Source of the DNA: Cylicocyclus nassatus
Lineage: Eukaryota > Nematoda > Chromadorea > Rhabditida > Strongylidae
Direction: 5' to 3'
NCBI GenBank assembly: GCA_958299035.1
Contig: CATQJL010000305.1
Location: 74,740,792-74,804,791 of the forward strand
Length of the DNA stretch: 64,000 bases
Position 1 is the first letter of the stretch. Each line of letters starts with the position of its first letter. Position numbers and translations under genes: made by a program. The notes under the pieces are model-generated. The model searched no databases. It worked only from the letters and a program-made list of their open reading frames with translations, and had not been told where the DNA came from. This document shows, one piece after another, positions 1-9,784 of this stretch.

Positions 1-803
1 AAGCGGCATTTCCAAAAAATGTATCTAGGTAAGACTGAATGTATGATTCATTTGTAAATACACATGGTGTTGCTAAACTCCTACAAACACAGAAAAGTGG
101 TTGTAACTAGAAGCTATGACTCGTCAAATATAAAACATTGCAGAAGCTGCACACAAAACAATGGAGTTGACGCTTATAATTGTGTGGGGGGGGGGTACAT
201 GGGGAGGGAAAAGACTTCCTACGTAATAGATGTGAGTCAAAACGTTACTCACTGGTTACTCTCTAGGATGCGATTTACTAATGATAGGACTGAGGGAATA
301 ATCCTAAGCTAGGTTATTTTTTTAGCAAGTTCAAGTAAATTTGTAGGCAATATCTCTTGATCCAGGGTATATTACCCTATAGGGCTTCAATAAGTCGATC
401 TAAAATCCGATATTCCGTAACGCTTGTCTATAGATTACAAACGCTGTTGTCCTGCCTTTGGGCTTATCAACCTTCATCTGTCACCTTAGCTTGTAGGTTG
501 CCGTGATTTAGGTCCAGCTCTCGTTCTCAGTCCCTTTCTGCGATAAATAGTCCTTCCACGACATTGGACACTTGGGCCCATCCATCCATTTACATTTCTT
601 ACGCCTAAAAATGGTTCGACAGCCCAATTACCCTGAAACAACTTGAGATCTACCTCAAAAGACTCATGTAAGGGTGAAAACATAGGTTGAAGACCAATGT
701 CTGTCCTGGAGGCCAAAGTCAATAACTACATTACTGGTGAATCTTCCTTCGAAATCAAGAGAGAACTAGTGCGTCAAGAATTCATGTTTGTATTGTAAGT
801 GAA
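1..803. other. Gene-free stretch
   Basis: I see no gene with splice structure or recognisable protein here. The only notable item is a run of ten G at 186-195. Short open frames on both strands have no motif I can name. Confidence 0.5.
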
Positions 804-830
804 CTAGTTGGCATGCCCGGCTTCGCATAA
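804..830 (-). repeat. Helitron-like repeat terminus (fragment)
   Basis: Read on the minus strand this ends in the same GAAGCCGGGCATGCC-AACTAG-T string as the larger repeats at 22.7-33 kb. Only the CTAG end survives; the body is missing or unrecognisable. Confidence 0.45.
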
Positions 831-1035
831 AGGATTTAAGTGGCATAACAAAGCGCAAGATTGGCGCACAACTTTTGAAGCGCAACTCACTGCGTTTTGG
901 CTTTCTTCTACTTTTCGCGCAACACATGGCAACACATGAACGCACTGACTAACAATTTACAAACACTCAGCTTTATATATGTATAAATACCATAGCACGA
1001 TACGACCTATACTTTTGTCGTTGTTTTTACCATAA

Positions 1036-1265
1036 AGGGCCGGGCATACTTCACGCGATTTCAGTCTCGGGACAATTTGGCGATTCGCCAGAAGTCTTCA
1101 GATCCAACACCAGTAAACTGCACATGCATAGTGTGTATAACTCACGCGGATTGATAAAATGCCCTGTCTTCTGTACAATTAAAAAGTGCTTACAGTGAGT
1201 TATGGACTGTTGGAATATTGCCAAATCGCATCGCGACTGAAATCGCGTGAAGTATGCCCGGCCCT
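1036..1265. mobile_element. MITE, TAA-flanked, GGGCCGGGCATAC termini (copy 1)
   Basis: A 230-bp element whose two ends are inverted repeats of about 30 bp (AGGGCCGGGCATACTTCACG at the left, its reverse complement at the right). It is flanked on both sides by TAA, which fits the 3-bp TWA target duplication of PIF/Harbinger elements. A second copy of similar length lies at 18918-19143, so element boundaries are supported by comparison. There is no coding capacity. Confidence 0.8.
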
Positions 1266-1268
1266 TAA

Positions 1269-3473
1269 GGCTCATCGTACTCGATTTTCGACATCCCTGT
1301 CTACTTTCAGGTGAAGTTGTGCTCAACACCTTTTAGCACTTTTGTGCATCAATTTATCATGTGTAAACGAAAAGTTCCCAGGTAACTTCTATACAGTGAT
1401 AACACTGGTGGCCTGGTTGTCATAAAGAACACATGGCATTGCGGTAGCTGTTGAACAGTGCAAACCGCAGCCGTAGATCATCAGTCCATTTTAATGTGGT
1501 CAAAAATGGCTCGGTCGTCAACGTGTTAATGGATTTTTTAGTGAATGACATGGGTAATTGAGGTTACATGCATTGGGTTCAAACGACGGCTGTGTTTGAG
1601 CTGTTGAAGTTGATCTCGTAATCACATCAATCTTCCAGTGATTGCCGACAACAATCAACTAGGTCACATGAGTTTTCAAGCAATATTTTTGTCTGGACAC
1701 CAACGTAATTCGGACAGCTGTGATGACTGCACCATCAATTTTGATCCATAGTAATCTATGGGAACTTTTTTTTTCAGAAATTTGCAGATTTTATTTGTAA
1801 AAAGATTGTTTGTAAAGGGCCTCTAACAGCTGCTAAAGAAATGAAGAAGTGTTTGCAGCATTTGTAAAATGAAACAAGTGGGAATTGTCAATCAAGTCTA
1901 TGTTGCAGACATTGGTAACAAAGGCCGGCTAAAATCTTAATTTCTTTAGAAATATTACAAATGTAAATCTGTCTATAAGAAAAATCAAAAATTGATAAAA
2001 TTAGGCATTTACTCAAATTATCTCACATTCTCTAAGTGCATCTATATCTCTTAATAAAGAGTGTTTAATATATAAAATAGGTAAGTATTTCTTACCCAAT
2101 CAGAACAAGTGCATCTCACAATTCATAAAGTCCTAGTGTATAGCTGAACTGTCTTGGTAATCACCTCGAAAATTTTTTAAACCAAATGCTGAGTCATGTA
2201 ACTTACAGCTTACACGTTGTTGTCTAAATTCAAAGTTTTTCAGTAAAAATGATGACTCAATATATGACACATTTATAAGTAAACATTCTACAAAAAATTC
2301 CGGTGATTTGTAAACTGATTCCCATTACTTTAGCATTGTAACAGCTTTTTTACTTCCTGTAGTTTTAAAATGTATATAAATATCCTCGAAGTCTATCACG
2401 CGGAACACAACATATGTTGCAATAGACTACAACCTCCCTCCTCCCTCCTCCCCCCCCCCATAGCTTTGATCCTTCATGCCCACAAACAATCCGATCTCTG
2501 CTTTAATGTGCTGTGCTGTGCTCTTCTTAGCTTTCTCAACGCTGTACGAAAGAAAATAGATAATGGCCCATTAACTCAATTTCTGCCCTGTCACGTTACC
2601 ACAAGATGATTTTTTAATGCTAAAATATGTAAAACTTCGAGCAATTTCGTTTAGCCTATGATTGGGCTACCAAATTGTTGAAGTATAAATTTACGCTGTT
2701 TACGCTTGTAGATTGAGATGGTTCAACTAAAGAAAACATCAAGACTTTGAGTTAGGGGCAAATTATTTACTGTTAGTAACAATATTCTAACCATTACCTG
2801 TTGTATAAATCCATGAGATGACGCAACGTTTATTAAAAGAGAAATCAGGCGCACTTTTGAGACTTGTAAGAGGCGGACGATTAACTCCGCAAAATCTCCA
2901 TCAGTTTCTGTTTTGGAGCAACTCGATTATGAATGAATTACGCCCAAATCAAGAGATCTTATGGCTCATACAGCTCGCTTAAATGGAACTGCTTGTCATT
3001 GAAAAAGTGATAAATTTTTCATTATACCATAGCGCATAATGAAAATGCCTTTTGTATTTTTGAGCTATCGGAATGCTCACGCAACCTAGCTAGAATTTCA
3101 TAGCATTTGTTCTATATGATTCTTCTGAGGTAGGCTTTCTGTGTCATCTCCAGCTACTGAATCATTAATCTTACCACTAATCACTAATCTTACCACTAAT
3201 CTTATCACTCGAATAAGTCCGCCTTTTGAGCTTGACTTTCTTTAAAATCTCGTAGTTTCAATGAATGTACCAAAAATTAGATTGTTGCACAGCATTTGAA
3301 GCTCTTGAAGATTTCTTTCCAAACAAACACAGATTATTTAACAAATCCCTTTCCTAGATTTTTACGCTTTTGGTTTGATCGCCACCGCACTTTACCAAAT
3401 TTAAAATGAGAATTCAAACTTTTGATGGACCTATCTGCAAGCTCTTATCCTCCAGCTAAAAATTTTACGACTA
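1269..3473. other. Gene-free stretch upstream of the secreted-peptide gene
   Basis: No gene recognised. At about 1398-1530 there is a degenerate segment whose right end (CGGTCGTCAACGTGTTAAT) resembles the TTAA-flanked MITE at 4541-4785; its left end is poorly matched. A C run lies at about 2449-2459. The promoter of the gene starting at 3481 should lie in the last few hundred bases, but I see no defined core promoter. Confidence 0.4.
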
Positions 3474-3479
3474 TTTCAG
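3474..3479 (+). promoter_or_regulatory. Candidate spliced-leader trans-splice acceptor (TTTCAG)
   Basis: TTTCAG ends one base before the ATG at 3481 and follows a T-rich tract. In nematodes an acceptor placed this close to the start codon, with no upstream exon, usually receives the SL trans-spliced leader. No transcript data are available to prove it. Confidence 0.6.
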
Positions 3480-3480
3480 A

Positions 3481-3895
3481 ATGCGCAAGTTGACCATAGT
3501 CTTACTAGTGACTGCGATAGCCGTTGTGGTTGCTGCAAAGAAAGGAAAAGCACGTAACGACACATCATCAAGCTCATCCTCGAGTTCCGAAGAAGGTTCT
3601 GCAAGACAAAACTTTCAATTTTTTTGTTGTTGATGTTTTTTTTCAGCAAAAGAAGGATCCGGTGAAACGACATTGAAGAAGGTTAAAGCGGGAGGTACAG
3701 TCGATTTCAGATGTACTTCATTAGCCGAAATTTCACATTGGCTTTTGATGAGGATATTTTTATTAATATCAATATCTTTGTTCAGTTGAGAAATTGGAGA
3801 AAGAAGAAGCTAAAAAGTCTGAGAAAAAGGAAGAAAAGAAGTCTGCGAAGGAGAAAGATGATTCTGAAGAAGGAAGCGGAGGAGGAAAGCTATGA
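3481..3895 (+). CDS. Small secreted Ser/Lys/Glu-rich protein, three exons
   Basis: Exons 3481-3595, 3647-3694 and 3786-3895 join in frame (115+48+110 bases) to 90 residues and a stop. Introns of 51 and 91 bp have GT..AG ends and T-rich acceptors. The protein opens with a clear signal peptide (MRKLTIVLLVTAIAVVVA), then a basic stretch, eight consecutive serines at residues 29-36, and a tail made almost only of Lys, Glu, Ser and Gly. No cysteine or folded domain is visible, so the mature product is probably disordered. It may be heavily phosphorylated or glycosylated on the serine run, which is inference. I do not recognise the family. The start is fixed by the signal peptide and by the acceptor directly upstream. 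The neighbours are transposons and give no functional hint. Confidence 0.72.
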
Positions 3896-4540
3896 AGATA
3901 AAGAGATGAAGGACCAACTCTAAAGTGCTTTACCTGTCTTGCCTCAACTCATACCGGGAGATCCGGGAGATGTTTGTTCATATGTATATTCTTTTCATTG
4001 CAATATTATCATTGTATAAATGTGCAAACATAGGATCACTGCGCCTCCTTCAGATGAAATTTTCTTCATTCTTGTCGCAAAAAAAGTTCGACATAGCACT
4101 AGGAACTTCCCAGCTCAATTCGTTCCCTGTATAAAGCCGGAGGTTGCTACGTTTGAGACTTTTCTATCTCATGCATCCAATCTAGTACGCTGTACTCTGC
4201 GTGAAAACTTTGATTGAAAGATTATGGCCCGTAGTAAAGCTGCCTCAATCAATCTCGACTGAACAGAATTTCAGTTGAGGCTTCGACGAATCAGCTTGCC
4301 CTTAGCCGAGCCTTGATTGATAATGTCAACTGTCCACATTGATAAGATTGAGAACGCCACGTCCATGCAAGTATACGAGTCAAAACGCTTTCCCCAACAT
4401 TCTTGTCTGTGGTGGCAGAGATGTGGCCGCACTTTTGAGATCTTGTTAAAGGACGCCAGCCCGCTGTATCTCTTTGCTCTAGCCAAGGAGCTGCACATTT
4501 TCTACAGCTTGAAGAGTGTCCTTTTTTGGCGCAAAGTTAA

Positions 4541-4785
4541 CACACTGACGACCGCTTGACACACATGGTGTGTCAAAGCTTGACATACCAAGCGCGTCAC
4601 TGAAATGGCTACTATTTTGTGTGAAACCCACTTTCGAGAGTTTTCTTTTGTGCTGGATCTAAATACAACTTCTACCGTTCTTGCCAGCATTCCAGCGCTA
4701 CTGTAGGTGTACTGTAGATGGAAATGTGCACGATTCTGACTAAAAAATGTTGGCTGTTCCGTGAAAGGCCTTGATCGTCAGTGTG
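4541..4785. mobile_element. MITE flanked by TTAA (piggyBac-type target site)
   Basis: A 245-bp element bounded by TTAA at 4537-4540 and 4786-4789. Its ends are inverted repeats: CACACTGACGACC at the left and GATCGTCAGTGTG at the right, with one mismatch. TTAA duplication is the hallmark of piggyBac superfamily elements. No coding capacity. Confidence 0.65.
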
Positions 4786-5647
4786 TTAACGATGTTTCAA
4801 ATTGTATTCTCTGAGGGTGCCTTCATACCGCGCCGGCAACCTCCGCTAGCAGCCCGTAGCAGCCCGTAGCCGCCGCTGGCCGCTTTTGTTCATAGAAGCG
4901 CAAACAAAAACTACTTTTGCACTCGCCCACGTTTTCCATTTTCCATGCTTTTCTCTTCCTATTGATGCTAATGTGCAGTTCAACTCTCAAACATTACAGA
5001 GTTATTTATTTATATATTTATTCAATACGCACAAGCGGTGCCATATTTGAAACAGAGGACGAAAATATTTAGAGCATAAACAGTAATAAGGAAAAACAAA
5101 GCATCCACAAAAGTTAAAGTCCAGCACCGTGCTGAGAGTAGAATGGGGTAAAGCCTGTTAGACCGTGTACGAATCGGTGCAAATGCTCAGTGGAGTCTGT
5201 CTCATGCCCCCTGCTAGCAACAGAAGTGCTCTTAGACCATTCAACTTAAGCAAGTGTGTTTGCGGGGACCGGATGTAATGATAAAACTTTGCCCGACTGA
5301 GTTCTGGGAAGAGAACAGAACTCCAAATAAAAGATTGTGATGCAAAAAGATGTCAGGTCAGACAAGCTATTCCCAAATAACAACGAAAGGGTGAACCAGA
5401 CCCGAACCACGTGTGGACGAAGTAAAAATTGGAACAAAAGTAATATAAGGTCCAGCGATCACAAATTTGATACATAAGAAACTATCACTTGAAGACCTTC
5501 TGTGCGATGGTTAGGAGTGATAGAGTTGGTCAATTTCATAGTATCGGGGCTGGCCCGAGCAACACGCGAAGCAGCACGTGTAGGAAGGTTGGTAGGCAAC
5601 GGTGGCACTATACGAGTGATGACAAGAAGTAGTACTCTGGAAGAAAA

Positions 5648-5986
5648 TCACTCAAACTCAACCTCTTGGAAAAAATCAGTCAAATTTAACTTCTTAAGTC
5701 TTCGTTTGAAAGTGAAACTATCTGGAGAAGACAAAATTTCTTTAGGTAAACACTGAAGATATTTCGAGGTGCGTGCGAAAAAACTATTTTCTGATAAGGA
5801 GCTTAGTTGTTTACGCCTACCATTTAGATGTTGAACAGAAAAACCAGTGGTCCTTCCATGACTAGGCCTGAACACCCAGTATTTAGAAGGTCTTAGCTTA
5901 GTCTCGCCTCTAAAGATCCTGAAAGCAAGTATTATATCATGCAGAATCCTTCGATGTAAAAGGCTTTTAAGACCTAGCACTTTCAT
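5648..5986 (-). pseudogene. C-terminal tail of LINE ORF2 (frameshifted from the RT)
   Basis: The frame carries the pattern usual at the end of CR1-like ORF2: a basic region followed by a leucine/proline string and FKRRLKKL near the end. It lies directly downstream of the reverse transcriptase frame but in a different frame, so one or more indels separate them near 5990-6040. It is not an independent gene. Confidence 0.6.
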
Positions 5987-6040
5987 TCGTTCACCATAGC
6001 TTGGAAGCGATCGTGGATAAGCACGACTGGGATAACACCT

Positions 6041-7771
6041 CTAGAAAAGCAAGCGGGTAAAAACCTTCTGGACGTTCTCCAGGGCCTGCTTATGCTTCCT
6101 CAGAAAGGGGCTCCAAACCTGGCTTGCATATTCTACAATAGGGATGACAAATGCTTTATAGAGTTTCAGTAATATTTTGGAGTCGGCGACTCTAATATTA
6201 CGAAAGATGGTGTACAGAATCGAAAATGCACGAGTAGTAACGTTTGAAATTTGTGCGTCTGGTTTTAGGGTGCTATCAAATACAACACCCAAGTCTTTGA
6301 TAGATGTTTTATTTACCAAAGAAACTCCGGCATGCTCATAGTGTTCATAACTTGCAGTAGCACCAACATGGAAAACAGAGCTTTTATTTACATTTACTGA
6401 AATGTCCCAATCTGTGCACCATTCAACCATGTTATTGATGGCACGTTGCAAAGCATCCTCAATTGTTCTCTGATTATCCCTATTGTATACACCATAGATT
6501 TTTATATCATCAGCATACATGAGAACATATATATCAGGATGAGTTTTCAAAATCTGGGGTAACTCAGCAGTATAGACCAGGAATAGCAAGGGTGAAAGGC
6601 CCCCCCCCCCCTGCGGAAGTCCGCTTGTACAAGGAAAACGTCCAGAATGATCTCTCCCCACCCGAACCGTCATGTATCTGGAGTGCAGATATGATTTTAG
6701 CCACTCAAGTAAGGGTCCTCTGATACCATAATGCTCAAGTTTGTTCAACAATTTACCATGACTTATACGATCAAAAGCTTTCGACAAATCGAAACATATA
6801 ACGTCCACTTCTTTCTTGTTGAGATATGCCTTAATCCAGTCATGACTACAATCTATTAGTTGGGTTACTGTGGATGCACCGCTGACAAACCCATGTTGTT
6901 CAGCGGGTATTAAATTGAACCTTTCTAACCAAGAGAGAAGTTTGTCACGAATAATTTTCTCAAGAACTTTACATGGTACTGAATTTATGCTTATAGGTCT
7001 AAATTTTGTCAAAGATTGAGGTTTGGGAACTTTCGGAACTGCGGTGACAATTGCTTCTTTCCATATGTCAGGTATCTCTCCACAAATGAAACTAATATTG
7101 AATAAATGTGACAGAGGGAGCGAAAGTTCTCTTGCACAACGTTTGAAGACAATGTGAGGTATGCAGTCAAAGGGTTCAAATGTAGAAGGCTTTGATGTTT
7201 TAAGAAAGTTTTGGACAGTAGAAGGCATGATTATAGGTGTTGAGCAAGTATGGTTCAGGGATACCCCCAATGTCTTAGTATCCGTAGTACTTGTGGAAAA
7301 AGTATTTGCAAAAAACTCCGCTAATGCTAAGGCCTTAGAGTGATCTGTTAGGCAGGTATTGCCTAGCATGTCCTTTAAGGCGCCGTGGTGTTGTACATGC
7401 TGTATATGGTGGATATAAGCAAAGAGATTTTTGGAGTGATTAGACGAAGCCAGGTGTCTTTCGTGATTTGCGAGGAATTTCTTGATGTGGAATGTCACGT
7501 CAGAGCAGACCTTACTGTATAGTGGGCAGTTATACTGAGCAGTTCTGAAAAGTCTTTCTTTCTGGAGTGGAAGCGACCGTATGTGACGCGGGTATCGTAG
7601 ATAGCCAATCCTATGTACACCAAATGGAGTATATTTAGCCAGTAGTCTATACATAACACAGCAGAATCTGTAGTATACATCAGAGGGGCTAATATAACGA
7701 TCGAAGATCTCTTCCCAATCAAGAGTGTGAAGGTCATTTTTCATAGCTTCGAAGTCAATTTTGTTAAACAT
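6041..7771 (-). pseudogene. Reverse transcriptase domain of the CR1-like LINE (ORF2)
   Basis: This 576-residue frame holds the ordered non-LTR reverse transcriptase blocks: FRPISINSVPCKVLEK, EQHGFVSG, VICFDLSKAFDRISH (first catalytic Asp), SGLPQGGGGLSPLLFLVY, and YVLMYADDIKIYG (the YADD catalytic pair). The usual GS after PQ is replaced by a glycine run coded by a C homopolymer at 6601-6612, a likely slippage site. The frame is open, but it is cut off from its endonuclease and its C-terminus by frameshifts. The RT would copy the element RNA at a nicked chromosomal target. The CR1/Jockey assignment is from motif spacing and the ORF1/ORF2 layout. Confidence 0.85.
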
Positions 7772-7779
7772 AGGAAATG

Positions 7780-8500
7780 GGATAAGTTCTTTTTTAGGAT
7801 TTTGGAATTTGTTGAAAAATTCGATGGTATTGTGATCCGATGTGCCAAACGGTGCCTTGACTGATAGTTTGTGTAGTACCTGATAGTACTGAGTCAGTAC
7901 CTGATAGTACCCAATCTAAAATGGCACCATCGCGCGTAGGTACTGTAACGAATTGCTTTAGGTCCAGGTCACGAAAGAACTCGAGAAATCTCTGAACTTG
8001 TGGGTAAGTATGTTGTAGTGAATCTCCAGAGCATCTCATAGGAAGAATGAAATCACCAGCGATCCGAATATTTGGAGTACAATGGGTAGAAGCTAAGAGA
8101 AGGTCAACAAGCATATCACTGAATCGGAAGCTGAGCTGGGAGGTAGGTAGACACATATGACTCTGGTTTTGGAGAGAGTGCCAGGTTGGTATAGATCAAC
8201 CAACTTTATCTCATAACTGCAGTTATTTTCGATTACAATGCTCTCACATAACAGCGTTGATTTGATCAATATGCAAACACTCCCCCCCTTCTTACGTAAT
8301 CTATCAGAACGAAAAATCATGTAAGGCAAATCAGAGACTATTTCAGCATCACTTAATTTCGAGGACAACCATATTTCCGTGATGAGAGTAATATCGGGGA
8401 GTTTAGTAATCAAAAAATGGTGTAACAGTTGTAACTTGTTTACTAAAGACCTAGCATTGAAAAGAATACATTGTAAAGAATCTCCTTGCCCACAGTTCAG
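7780..8500 (-). pseudogene. AP-type endonuclease domain of the LINE (ORF2 N-terminus, frameshifted)
   Basis: On the minus strand ILFNARSLVNK, LITEIWLSS, FRSDRLRKKGG and VICVYLPPS appear in order. They match the N-terminal motifs of the APE-like endonuclease that opens ORF2 in CR1/Jockey/L1-type LINEs. Near the end an SDHNTIEF string corresponds to the terminal catalytic SDH motif. The domain is spread over two reading frames, with a frameshift near 8100-8150 and another before the RT. A short direct repeat (AGTACCTGATAGTAC, twice, at 7876-7910) inside the domain may be a small duplication that broke the frame. Confidence 0.7.
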
Positions 8501-9339
8501 TTCCCCTGCATTGCAGACGAAACGCGGTGTGAACCAACTGCGGATTGAGGAGAAGCAAGATTGTTGTTAGCCAATGAACTGGCAAGTATCAGTTCACCCT
8601 TGTATACAACAAATCTTTCTTCAAAGCTCCGATGATTCAGCTGCTTAGCCTGATCCCGCAATTCACGCTCCTTTTCTCTTTCGCGGGCCGTCATGCTGCG
8701 TCGTATGTAAACCCTCTTATGACAGGGAGAATCTTTAAGCAGTCGGGCTCGCGAAAGAGCGGAGGCCCAATGACTCCTCGACGGCAATTCTACTTTTACC
8801 AAGCGCGGCATACCGGTCGTTTTCCTTTCCATTCGAAAGATCTTAACAGGCCGACACTCCAGATCAAGAACATCTAACACCTCACGAATTTTCTTTTCGG
8901 TATCTTCTTGACGCACTGAAGCAGCTGGTTCAGTGCGTCCATCTCCCCTAAGCTCAGGGAGGCCAGCGATAACGATGCTTCTAGACCTACAATTTGCCTC
9001 GATCGCAGTCTCGCCAAACTCTCCAAGCCTCACGAGAATCTCATTTGTAATTTCTCGCACCTCAGGGATATTAAGATCTAAGAGTTTTTTGAACAGCTGA
9101 ACAATTGATTCAGTACGAGAATCATTTGAGGTGCTCTGGGGCGAAAGCGAGGCGAGAAGTTGCGACGCGTTGGAATTGCGAAACTGCGATGCACTAGAAT
9201 CCATAACGTGTTGCGGCTGAGAAATAGGATCAGCCGGTTTTGAAGTATTGCGTGATCTTATAGATTTGGGAGGCATTGCAGTTTTAGGAGGCATTTTGGT
9301 GGAAATAGCACAGCAAGGCGAGATGTACGATAGAAGCAA
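8497..9339 (-). CDS. LINE ORF1 protein (280 residues)
   Basis: An open frame upstream of the endonuclease. It has a basic Ser/Thr-rich N-terminus and then a segment around IVIAGLPE and VDVLDLECRPVKIFRM-type residues, resembling the RRM-like/coiled-coil nucleic-acid binding part of CR1/L1 ORF1 proteins. A basic stretch rich in Arg and Glu follows (SMTAREREKERELR). Known ORF1 proteins bind the element RNA and act as chaperones. The start is uncertain; an internal Met near residue 16 (MPPKTAMPPK) is an alternative. The frame is intact although ORF2 is broken. It overlaps the start of the endonuclease frame by a few bases. Confidence 0.65.
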   Translation of the reverse strand: MLLSYISPCCAISTKMPPKTAMPPKSIRSRNTSKPADPISQPQHVMDSSASQFRNSNASQLLASLSPQSTSNDSRTESIVQLFKKLLDLNIPEVREITNEILVRLGEFGETAIEANCRSRSIVIAGLPELRGDGRTEPAASVRQEDTEKKIREVLDVLDLECRPVKIFRMERKTTGMPRLVKVELPSRSHWASALSRARLLKDSPCHKRVYIRRSMTAREREKERELRDQAKQLNHRSFEERFVVYKGELILASSLANNNLASPQSAVGSHRVSSAMQGN

Positions 9340-9784
9340 AGATATCGATTGGTGTGCAAACCAGACGAAAAAGTGAAATCAGGTCTATCAGAGTTATTCA
9401 AAATAAGCACAGATAGCCAGGTAAAAGAATGAAGCACATACAAAAAATGAACGAATAGCACCCCGCCGAAACTGGACAATCCAAAGTCAGATGAAATCAA
9501 CCGCAAAGAAACTTTGGCAAGCTATGGTTCAAATGCTAGAGGGGGACTTAGCACCAATAAGATAACGGCAACAAAATAATTAGAACTGGACACAAGTATG
9601 ATATATATGAGATCGAACTGCATACTGAACAGAAAGAAGAAAAGCGTGGAAGACGGCGTGGGTGGGTGCACCCATAGTATTAACAGTTTAGTGATTTGCG
9701 CTTTTATAAACGAAAGCGGCCAGCGGCGGCTATGGACTGCTACGGGCTGCTAACGGCGGCTGCCGGCGCTGTATGAAGCCACCC

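Larger units (their letters stand above)
4995..9680 (-). mobile_element. CR1/Jockey-like non-LTR retrotransposon (near full length, frameshifted)
   Basis: On the minus strand the order is ORF1 (9339-8497), an endonuclease (about 8500-7780), a reverse transcriptase (7771-6041), the tail of ORF2 (5986-5648) and a 3' region. The 3' end is AT-rich with repeated AATAAATA-type units near 5000-5030, as expected for LINE 3' termini. ORF2 is broken into at least three frames, so this copy is probably inactive. Boundaries are approximate because I could not find target duplications. Confidence 0.75.
4815..9784. mobile_element. MITE with GC-rich inverted arms, split by a LINE insertion
   Basis: Segments 4815-4912 and 9690-9784 are inverted repeats of each other at roughly 85-90 percent identity. 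They share GGGTG..CTTCATAC at the outer end, AGCAGCCCGTAGCAG in the middle and CCGCCGCTGGCCGCTTT inside. The sequence between them is a minus-strand LINE. The simplest reading is that a short foldback element of about 300 bp existed first and the LINE later inserted into it. Flanks are TGA on the left and TAA on the right, so a target duplication is not clear. Confidence 0.6.
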
